From Cheilinus undulatus (lineage: Eukaryota > Chordata > Actinopteri > Labriformes > Labridae): a DNA stretch of 64,000 nt. Numbering within the stretch: position 1 is the first letter of the stretch; each line of letters opens with the position of its first letter. Below are positions 26,001 through 38,000 of this stretch, one piece after another. Position numbers and translations under genes: made by a program. Below the pieces are notes generated by a model that did no database searches, was not told where the DNA came from, and worked only from the letters and a program-made list of their open reading frames with translations. The stretch covers positions 11,902,421 through 11,966,420 of the forward strand of contig NC_054885.1 of NCBI RefSeq assembly GCF_018320785.1, read 5' to 3'.

Positions 26001-29000
26001 GCTAAGATGCCACACACTGATGATAGAGACTATTCCTTTGCAGGTGGGTGTGAGTTATTTCATTACAAGAGCTGCTGTGGGCTGCTGCAGACGGCTTTAT
26101 AAAATGACCCGCTGGTCATTAATTCAGCATCAGCAGGCGATGATGAAAAGACAACATGGGGCTGATTTAACAGCCTTAAATCCAATAATGCGATGACATT
26201 CCTGCTGCAGCCATGTGGCTGTGTGGGTCTGCGGTTTGAATGTTTGTATCTTTACGTGTCAGCTCTGTGTAACTCAAATTTAATGCAATTGTGTTTGTTG
26301 TTCAGCGGTGACAGAGATAGATAATCCCCTGATACTGGACGTTATTGAATCTCAGCGTTCTTCCCTGTGCACATCAATCAGGCAGGCATGAGCCTCTGTC
26401 TCTGATGGTCTCACACAAAACACTGGAGCCAAAGATGCACAATTACATGAGACAGTACCACATTTGTCTTTCCTCTTTTCTTGTATGTAGCTGTGCTGTC
26501 CTATTCCTACCCTCAGGGTCTTCGAGGATCCTTGAAAATTCTTAATAAAAGTCATTCAATTTAGATTGTGATGTTCAGATTCTGATTTAGTCAAAACGCC
26601 CAGGAAACAGTCAAAACTGAGCTGATTTATTTAAGACATGATCATCATAGCAGTCGGATAATCATGTGTAGTTGGTTTGCAGAAATCAGCGTAATTAAAG
26701 TAGGCAATGCTAGCTCTTCAGGTTAACACCTTTAAGTTTCTGGGATCCACAATCTCCCGTGGCCTGACGTGGACCTCCATCAAAGATTCTGTTCAGAAAA
26801 AGGCCAAACAAAGTCTGTACTTCCTTAGAAAGCTTAGGAAGAATAATCTGCCTCATCGTAGAGTCTGTTCTCTGCACGTCCATCACCGTCTGATATTGGT
26901 CTGCCACCAAAAACGACAGGAACAGCTTGTAACAGATGATCAGGTCTGCAGAGAAAATTATTGGGACCGACATCTCTCCATCCATGACTTGTACTGGTCC
27001 AGAGTCCGGAAGTGACAAATGAGGTAACAACTCTGCAGGCACCACAAATCCTGGACACAAACTGTTTAAACTCCTCCCTTCTGGTAGGCGTTAGCAGGTA
27101 CTCTGCTCCAAAACAATCCAACACAGAAATAGTTCTTCCACAAGGCTGTTACTCTGATGAACGCTTAACTGTCACAGAGTGACTCTGAACAACACTCAAC
27201 AGTCACAGAGTCACTATGATGCAATGTTAATTTTGGCAGTTATTTTAAATTTTAGTCTTAGTTTTAGTCTTTAAATGAAATGCATTTTAGTTTTAGTTTC
27301 ATTTTATTTATTTCTACCCATTTTAGTTTGACTCAACAAAAACTCAAAACATTTGAGTCTAGTTTTAGTCCATATAGAGTCCTCTCATTTTAGTCTTTAC
27401 TTTTAGTCTGAGCATTTATTTTCTTGCCTAAATCTGGTACCAAATCAATGGTAGTGTGTTCTATGTGCTCTGCTAAACCTGGGGTCCCTGCTTTCTACAG
27501 CTGAGAGGCAGAATAGCTACAGCTGCATTGTTTTTTGACAGACCCACAGTGGAGAAATATCACAGATTTTGACTGCCAACAAAAACTACATTACATTTTA
27601 GTCCAGTTTTAGTCATCTTGAGGAAAACTAAACTTAGTTTTTGTCAGTTTTAGTCATCACAGATCTGTTCTTGTTAGTCTTAGCCTAGTTTTCGTCAGGG
27701 AAAAAAAAGGCTGTTGACGAACATTTTTAGTCATAGTTTTAGTCGATGACATTAACACTGCTTTGATGACCGCTCAACAGTCACAGAGTCACTCTGATGA
27801 CCAGTCTCTTACTGCTTGCCTGTATCTTTAATACTGTAAGAAAGATTACAGTGGTAAAAATTTCACTTCATATGGCCATTAACTGGAGTTACAGTGGCTG
27901 CTACTAGTGGGTTGCAACATCACAGCTCAGACAGTGTTTGATTGGGATTTTGGGGCTGAACTGATTCAAAATGTTCAGAATTTCTTTAACTGACAAGTAA
28001 TTCTAGTGCTGGCCTTAGCCATTTAGCTGGATAATTGCCCGCATCCCTGGATTGGGGCAAAGATGGTCTAGTAGTTTGGTTTTGCCCCATGGATGCAGAC
28101 GGCTGCTTCAAGTCCAGCCTGTGGCTTTTTTTCCCCACTCTCTAAGAAAAATCTCAGAAAAAGATTTAATCCTGAATGTAAAGCCTTCATTATTGACAAA
28201 ACTTTGGGAGAGCTTTTCTGAGTTTGCTGGCAGATCTCTAAAGTGATGCTCGGCACTTATTTAACTCTGGGTTTTGCCTTGTTATGTGAGCTTCTGACTC
28301 ACTCTGGAAGTGATTCTCTTTGTTTATCAGATTTAGCATTTATTCTACATTACCCGGGGACTGTAGAATCCTCGTGTTCTAACACTGCTGGTCCATAAAC
28401 AGTACAGGCAGAGTGTTTGTATGTCAGACACAGTAGTCCATTACCAGCAGTACATTTAATTGATTCATAACCATAGTAATTAATTTTTGGCAGTTCTGAA
28501 GGGACTCGATTTTTTCCGGCACCTCTACTCCACACAAAGCTGGGGCCACACTGCTCCCTTCCAGGGTTTCTTTTGTAGCTCATTTCTGCCAATTTTGTGC
28601 TTCTGGTGAGTGAGATAAAAGGCTCACAGTAAGTCTTATCAAACAAAAATAACTGAACAAAAAAGTCAAGCTTATAATTGGTTCCACTTGTCAGAAATAA
28701 TAGTGAAAGAGGAGTTATCTACAGTCCAGCTTAAAATGGAAAACAGTCCAAGATAAAATTAATTTGGTGGAAAATAATTTCAGAAACACTGAATTGTTTG
28801 GGCGGTTTCTGTGTGTCGTTTAAGCTCCACGCCAGAGTGTAAGTGACAAACTGAACAAGCCCGCACTGCACCATGGTTCAGCTTACCTAAGATAGCCTGC
28901 TCAAGGCTGGGGGGAACAGGTAGGATGTTGTTGTGGATCAGCTCCGCAGGCTGGTGTGAGATCTTATCGCTCAGATCATCAGCGAGGCGAGCTCTCTTCA

Positions 29001-32000
29001 GCTGCAGCTGCCTGGCCTGGAGCGATGGCTCTGCGGACGTCTCTGGATGCAAACAGAAACAAAGGAAATACTTCTACCGGTGTGCTGGAATACTTAAGAG
29101 TTGGGCAGGCAGGAGGATGTACTGTATGAGGCTCTCACCCTCCAGGACGTGCATTTGGATTGGTACAGAGCTTCCAATCTGTCTCTTTAGGTAGTCCTCA
29201 GTCTGCAGAAAAACAACTGTTCACGGCAATCTCTTACTTCTTAATTCACACCACATGATTATCAATTCACCATAACTCACTCTTTATCTAACATAAATCT
29301 GCCCTGACCTTTGGAGTCCAATCCCTCTGCACTATCATCCATGCTAAATGGCTCACTTTGTTCTATTTATCATCTTAAATACATGTCATTTCATTAGCTA
29401 TTTAAACTACTAAGCTACAACCCCAATTCCAAAAAAGTTAGGGCACTGTTTAAAATGTAAACAAAATCAGAATGGAATTATTTGCATATTTCATTCACAA
29501 TAGAACATAAATGATATTTCAGATGTTGAAACTGAGACATTTTACCATTTCATGAAAATATTAACTCATTTTGAATTTGATTGCAACAACACATTTCAAA
29601 AAAGTAGGGACAGTGTGATGTTCACTCTGTAAACATCTGGGAAGTAAGGAGACCAGTTGATGGAGATTTGGAGAGGAATTTTGTTCCATTCTTGTCTGAT
29701 GGATTCTAGCTGCTCAATAGTTCTGGGTCGTCTTTGCTGTATTTTCTTTTTTTGATGCAACAAATGTTTTCTATTTGTGAAAGGTCTGGACTGCAGGTAG
29801 GTTAGTCCAGCACCTGGACTCTTCTATTGTGAAGCCATGCTGTTGTGATGGATGCGGTACAAGGTTTAGCATTGGCTTACTGAAATATTCAAGGCCTTCC
29901 CTGAAAGAAATGTTGTCTGGATGGGAACAGTTTGCCATTTTCCATTTTGCCTCGCTCCATTTTTAATGAGCTGTATCCCAGGCAAGACAGCGGCATTCCT
30001 GGATCGTGTCCACACACGGCTTCGTCTTTGCATGATACAGCTTTAACTTGCATTTGTAAAAGGCATGGCCAACTGTTCTTGAGCCCATGCAGTGATTTCC
30101 AGAACAGAATCATGCCTGTTTTCAAAGCAGTGTCATCTGAGGGCCTTAAGATCATGAACATCCAACAGGAAATTTAGGAGATTTCTTCAGATTCTCTGAA
30201 TCTTTTGATGATTTTATGTACTGAAGATGGTGGGTTATTCAAAGTTTTTGCAGTTTTACCCTAAGGAGCATTTTTGTGAACATTTTCCACAATTTTTGGA
30301 CCCAGTTTCTCCCAGATTTATGAAGCTTTTCCCATCTTTACTTCTAAGATGCTCTGCCTCTCGAAAATGCTCCTCCGGCTGTTTTTCATTAGTACCACTT
30401 ACTTTTCCAGCCTTTTCCTGCCCCGTCCATACTTTTTTGAGATTTGCTTTTGGTTTTCAAAACTTTTCAACACTCAATTTATTAGTTCAAGCTTTGGCAA
30501 TGCCACAGTTTTAAACATGTCAGTATTGACAGGACAGGGGTAATGTTCAATATGAGTAATGTTTCATGCTGATTACTGCTTGAATGCTTTTGTTATTTCT
30601 GGTCGCTCTGTCTCACATTCTTATTAATGACAGAAGGTCATCTTGAAACAGGGCAGCTTTTACTGTGTGATAACTGCTCACCTGAGCTGGCTCCAAGCTC
30701 CGTCTGTTCTCATGGATGGCAGCTGAACTTTTCAAAGCTTGAAGTTTGATTGATGAAAGCAGAGCATAAGAGAGATAGAGGAGACAATAATGTGGTAGTG
30801 AGTGCATGTGAAGTCACTGAAAGACCATAGAGGTTTTGAATTGTTCAGAACCAGGGCAGATCAGATAGTTTACTGATACTGAAGATCTGCCTTATTACTA
30901 AAGCTTTTGTCAGAGCAGTGATGCCTGCTATTAATGAAGACACTTATGTATTTATAATCCATGACTGAAGTAAATGGACAAGAGCCTAGGCAGTGGATCC
31001 AGGCTCTGTGAAAGACCACATATCTGAGGGTAAAGGAAGAAACATATAGAGGGTTCCAGACCAATGAGCCTCTCTGTATCAGTGGATTTAATGGTGTCTG
31101 TTCATAAATGGCTCAAGCAAGGCTTTCTGAAGGCCTGTGATTATGCAAAAACCAAGGGATTAGGGCTGATAGAATTCTTAAACCCTTAAGGGTTGTGCTG
31201 ACACCAAAAATGCTATGTTAAATGCAGCATCACAGAACACTCAATATTAATCTGCTTCTAAAACAAGACTCACAACCTCAGACTATCTAATGATGTTTTA
31301 TTGCATGCAAGATGATGTAATATAGATGGGAAATTGGGTGGGAAACTACACAAACGAGGCTTGGGCTCTAATGTATCTGGGGAAGGAAAAGCCATCCAAA
31401 CCTACATGGCGCTGTGTGAAAAAGTAATTACTCCTAAAACCTTGCTCTGAGCATTGCTCCTTTAAGAAGGATTCACTGGTTGTACCAGCCAGGGAGCTAG
31501 GCTATACAGTGTAACAGATGGGTACAGTGTCTCGCCAGAATTTAGCACGTTTTTGGTTAAAAAGGGTCACAAATCAATGTTGGCTCAAATGTAAACACTA
31601 ACAGAGAATTTTAAGCATTTATTTCATACCCAGAAAGCCCAACTTCAAAAAAACTAAAATGTCCCTTTGAAATTTGTTTGGTGATCTGAAACATTTCAGT
31701 GTAACTAAATTAATAACAATCTCACAGCTGCCAACAAATTAACACCGACTAATGTGAGGATAGCGAGGTCTCCATCCACATTTTGGCCAAATTGTTGACT
31801 TCATAATTCTTCCAGAGGCTGATAAATTGCTGAAATTCCAGGTGTTAAAGCATGGTGTCTGTGCAGGGATTTCTGATGATGATGTTTATCATGTGGAAAT
31901 TTTTTTTTTAATGTGTTCATTGCAAATTGTATTGAAGCCTATGTCCGCCTCTTAAAACTGAAAAATTTGAAAGTTAAACAATTCTAAAAATAATAATGAT

Positions 32001-35000
32001 AAAAGGTCATAGTTATGAAATAAAAAGTCATAATTTTGACATTTTATCTAATCGGTTAGACTTTTCATCTTATAATTATGAGTTTTTAAATCATTATTTT
32101 GACCTTTTATCTCATAATATTGACTTTTAATCTCACAATTTAGACTTTTTTTCTCATAACTATGCCTTTTTAGCATATAATTTGGATTTTTAATCTCATA
32201 ATTATGACTTTTTAATCTGATAATTCAACCTTTTATCTCATAATTTTGACTTTTAATCTCTAGTTTTGACTTTTTAATCTCATAATTATGACCTTTACCT
32301 CATAATTTTGAGTTTTTAATCTCATAGTTATGACTTTTATCTCATAATTTTGACTTTTTAACCTAATAATTCAGACTTCTGATCTCATAACTATGACTTT
32401 TAATCTCTATTTTTCACTTTTTAATCTCAATTTGACTTCTTATCTATTAAAATTTGACTTTATCTCATAATTTTGACTTTTTAACCTAATAATTCAGACT
32501 TTAAATCTCCTAATTATGACTTTTAATCCTTAGTTTTCACTTTTTAATCTCGTAATTTTGACTTTTTATCTATTAATTTTGACTTTATCTAAGAATTTTG
32601 ACTTTTTAATTCCCCATTATGACTTTTCATTTCATAATTTCAATTTTTTAATCTCATAATTATGCCTTTTTATCTCACAATTTTGACTTTTAATCTCATA
32701 ATGTCAACTTGTTAGTGTCCCAATTTTGACTTTTATTCCATAATTTTGACTTTTTAATCTCATAATTATGGCTTTTTATCTAGTAACTATGCCTTTTAGC
32801 CCATAATTCTGACTTTTTATCATATAACTATTGCTTTTTATTTCATAATTAAGACTTTTCATCTCATAATTATGATTTTGGATTCTTTTTATTAATTTTT
32901 AGAACTGCCTAACTTTCAAAGTTTTCTTTTTTAAGTGGTGGAAATGGATTTCCATGCTATTGTCGTAATGCAGTCAGCTAAAAATGTATTATAGATTTCC
33001 ATAGATGTTCTGTGATAACAAGCAAATTTTGGTTGTTATATTCCCAGGATAATGTGATAAATATGTTAAGATCTTATAAAAATTAAAATGCATTTGATTT
33101 TAGAGGAAAGCTCACTTTGGGCTTCCATAGAAGGCAACAAGAAAAAGCTCATAATAGGCCACATAACTCATTTTAATACAATCTTAACAGTGTGAAGTCC
33201 AATATTACAGAACTGAGAGAAAATATATTGCTGTTTTAATGCCTTGTGACTGTGCTGCACACACGTGTTTGTGACTAGATTAGCAACCCTCGGGGAAGAC
33301 TGCTGGTACCTGCACAAGCCTGAGTTCACGTCGCTGAACACTGTCACAGTGCTGGTACACTCTCACTCCTGCACACCCCAGGGACATTAACCCCTCTCAG
33401 ACCTTTCACCCCACCACAAGGGTGCTATGTGACCCGCTTGTCAGTCAGCTACGTCTGAAACGAGTGCCGAGACGGAAGGAAAGGATGAATGAGCGGGTAC
33501 GGAGTGAAAGAGACGAAGAAGATGACGGAGAATCGAAAAACAGATGGAGGGGAGACGGGGAAAGGAGATAAATGGAGGGAGGCAGCTGGAAGAAAAATGG
33601 AAAAACAGACCAAAGGGCGAATGAAGAGGAGGAAACAGAGAGTAGTGGGATGAGGTCAGAGAGAAAAGACCCTATTATGTGCATGAGTGGCTGCATCATG
33701 GCTTCTTGCCACCCTGCTGAAGCTAACCAGCATCCTGCGTCTGTACACCATGGAGCAGCATCGCCTACGGCTCTTTAAACTGTGCCTTCGCATGGAGTCA
33801 AAGTCCGGGCCTCCCAGTCCACCCCTGAACACAACACTGCTCCTGAGATATTCAGCACCTCTTAAGCAGAGTTAAATAACCCCGTTTGAGTCCAACATGG
33901 TGGACACATTTTCATAAGAATGGCACAAAGAAGACTGCAATGGCATATTCAGAGATCAACATTTATCTCCACAAAATAGAAATGGCTGTCTACTTACGCG
34001 GCATGACCATGCCTCCTCTGGACCGTCTCTGTTGAAGTTTGAGCTGGAGAACTGAACACAGACAAAAGGAAGAGACAGACACAGGGAGCCTCATTAAACA
34101 GCAATACATCAACTCTACCTCCAGACAAAGGAAACCACTGGAGCAGTGACATTACTCATAACTTTAAATAGCTTTGAATAAAAAGCTCTGTCTGTGAATA
34201 TTAGGAGTAAAACTGTGCTGTAACATCTGAGCTTCTCTGCAGAGGTTTCATGCTCCTTGTTTGCCTAAATTGGTTCTCTGTGGGATGACATACAGCATTC
34301 AGACCAACGAACACTTCTGAGAATGCCTGTGAAGTTTGTTGCTGAAAAAAAAAAACACTCCAGTATTGGATTTTTGCATGTCTAAAAAACCCTCTGTTTC
34401 ACCTCTGCTCAGAAGGAGCTGTTTCTGTGGTTTTAAATGTTACTGAGCTGTCTGACTCCGCCCATCTCAGGAAATGGATGTGGTTTAACGGATGTTGCTC
34501 ACCTGACCATCCTCTCAGCTGAGGATCAGGAGAGGAGGGCGGAACTTTCTTCCAAGCAGGGAGGGCCAACGAAACCTGGGGGCGTGGCTAACTCCCCAAA
34601 TGACATCATCAGGGGAAAATCTGAGATTGGCTTGGGCAGAGAATGGATTTTTCTGACTCTTGGGGGGCACATATTTTTGTTAGAAAAGCCTGAAAAAAGT
34701 GAGATTTGTATAATATGTCCCCTTTAAGAAAAACACGCAAAAATAAGGAAAATGGATTTTTTTCTTTGGTTAAATTTTACCTAAGAAGACACTCCAATGT
34801 TTGCATTTTCTATATAATAAAGCATTTCTGCTGCAAAAAAAAAAGGATTACAGTTGTTTTAATGCTTGCAGGATATTGAAATATTAAACCTTCTGCGATT
34901 TGAAAATTGCAGCATGCCATACCGCGATTTAATCTAAATGTCGATTACTTTCCCAGCCCTATGCTCGACCATGGAAACCCCTTCCATGAAACTCCCACTG

Positions 35001-38000
35001 CACAGATCTGTGCTTACATTAATGTCAGTGGAAGTTCTCTGTGATTTTACTAGGGCAGTCAAGATTGATTGCACTTATCAGGATTAACTACAATTCACAA
35101 TTAGTGCACTAAATTTGTTTTAATTGCTTGATTTATTGTCTCTTTTAGCACTCTTTTGTTAAGCCACTGCAGCTTCTCCCTGCAGCCACAGTGATGCAAA
35201 TAAGTCCACCACTGCTCCTTTATATCTTATTTCACTTTGAAAAATCACAGACAGCTCAATGGACAATTTAAAGTCATCTGCACCTAATAATTTTCAACTT
35301 TATACCCTTTTATTGTCACCTCCATTTCAATACATAACAAGTTCTTTCTTCTGTGGTTAGATTTAGGTCATATCTTCAATTTATCCATAAAAGTAGGTCT
35401 GTATCCAAACAGGAAGTCAGACCCTCAGTTTAAGATGGTTGAAAAATCTAAAATGACACAATAATAATTTTAAATGCAAAAAAAAGAATAATTTTTACAT
35501 GTGATTAATGGCGCGCGATTAATCCCGATTAACTAAGTTTTTAAACTTCTGACAGCCTAAGATTTTACATGGTTGCTGTTGTTCCTAAACGCTTCTATTT
35601 TCTAATAATCCCACAGTTGACAGTGGAATATCCAGCAGGGATAAAATTTCACAAATTGTCTTACTGCAAAGGTGGCATCCTTCACAGCACCACTCTTGAA
35701 GTCACTGAGCTCTCCAGAATGACACATTTAATATCAAAAATGTTTTCAAATGGAGACTGCATGTCTAGATGATGGATTTGATACACATGTGGCAACAGGT
35801 CTGATTGAAACATCGGAATTCAATGCTTAATGGGTGTGGCCAAATACTTTTGTCCATATAGTGTATATTATGGACAAGCCTATATGTGGCTTTCGTACTT
35901 ATGTACAGACAGACATTCTTGTGAATACAATGTCTAAAGAGAACTTCTGGGATTTTCTTCAAACATTGCAAAAAAAAAAAAAAAAAAGAAAGTCAAATCT
36001 TACAAGAAGCCACTGAGTAGATTTTGGAGGTAAAGGGTCAAAAGAAAGCTCAGTAGGCCTCATGTTCATCCCTTGCTTGCAATCAGGATATATCAAGAGG
36101 ACCTCAGGGATTTTCTTCCGTTTTTGCTCAAAGCTTCACTCTGATTTAAGAATGAACTGACTGGATAAACAAGTCAAAGGTCAAAAGTCAAGGTCATTTG
36201 GAATGCCTTGGAATGATATCTCAAGAGCATTTAAAGCATTTTCCTCAAACTTTGCACAAAGCTTCACTCTCAATCTTTGATGACCAATTATATCTGGAGG
36301 TCAAAGGTCAAGGTTACTGTGCCTTATATCTATTCTTTAGAGTTATCAACTCCATAACATAATAGTGTCTTTTCTTCAAGGAAATTAAATCAAAGTTTAA
36401 CGTAAAGACCAGCACACTGTATTTAAATCTCTCAAGAGTACCAATTTTTCTATTTTAAGATCTCGCCCCCACCTGTTAAAAAAACAGAAAGAAAGAAAGT
36501 ATAAAACTTGTTCTGACTCACCGTGTCCTGAGCCAACCCCACATTTTCTCAGAGGACATATCCGCAAAAAAGTTTCACCACTAAACTTTCAAAAGAAAAA
36601 TATGACTTCGCCAGGAAATGATCTTCTGCAGATCAGCAACTGCTCTATATCTGGGTCAGGAAATCAGCATTTCCGCGGTGTCACAGCATGTGGTAACTGG
36701 ACACATTTAGCTCTTTTTTTAACACCATCAGCGGTACATCATCAGCTCACACTGCGGTGTTAACAGATCGAGACTGAGGTATTACAGTGACTCACACATT
36801 AAGGAAAAGATAGTTCAACTTTATATTACATGCCTCCAAGTATAGAGCATTTTTATCAGAAAAATTCTAGAGCGTGACATTTTTATACACAAATATGCAA
36901 AGTAAGCTTAAAATTGTTGATTTAGACTAATCTAAGGAACATCAGGGTGATGTGTCATAACAAATCACATTTTTCATTTACTACTGGAAAACACAGACGC
37001 TTCTTTGTCAGTAAGATCAGATTAAACAGAATGTAAATGTATTTAAGAAGATGACTGATGAAAAGAGGGGAAGAAAATGGAGACAAAGAAGGACACGCAG
37101 GAGACGAAGAAGAACGTGAAAACAGGAGAAGAAAAAGAAAAAAGAAAAGGAGATAAAGGCAAAACAGTCTGGCCGTACATCTCTGACGGTTCCTCTCGCG
37201 GAGAAACGCGCTAAAACTTTCAGAATAAGGGAGGGTTAGGATACCAAAAATTAAAAGTTAAAAAACCCGACCTGCAAAACCTTAAATAAAACTTTTCAGA
37301 AAGCAGAGTTAACAGTTACAGTCGCTTACAGCTTAAACATGTTAGCTACATGGGTAATGTGGCTACATAGCCATTGTAGATAAAGCTATAGACCCCTATT
37401 TGGAGTGATAAACCATGGGTTAATCTGTGTTAGCCTTTGCTAATGCTAACCCAGCCACACAAGCTATGTAATTAACATAACTACATAGGCCAATGTAGCT
37501 AAGTTAGCTTTGGCAATGTGGGTTTTATCAAATGTAGCTAAAGCTAAGGTAGCTATGTAATTTATGTAGCTGCTTTGTGAGTTTAGCTTTAGCTACACTA
37601 GCTACATAGGTACTTAGCTTATGCAGCTAATGGAGCTACGTAAATTACAATTGCTGCATAAGAATGTTTTGATGGAGGACGAGCTTTTTTGCTTAAGCTA
37701 ACATGGAAACATTATGTTAAGTAGTAATGTAAACTGTTGAACCAGCGTAGCTTTGTTAGCTAAGCTATAGGCAGCAAAGAAAAAGTGAGCCATTGTTCAC
37801 GTAACTACTTCTTAAAGGGTTCTACACATGATATAATCCCAGATTAGACCTCTGACCTTTTCTCTCTTTTATTTATTAAGTGTTGCTTGGCCTGTAATGT
37901 TTGCAATGTGGTTATTCATGAATGAAATGTCCATTCATTGTTTCTGAATTAAGTTGATTTGTTTTAACTTGTATAATTGGAAACACATACTGGCAAGTTA

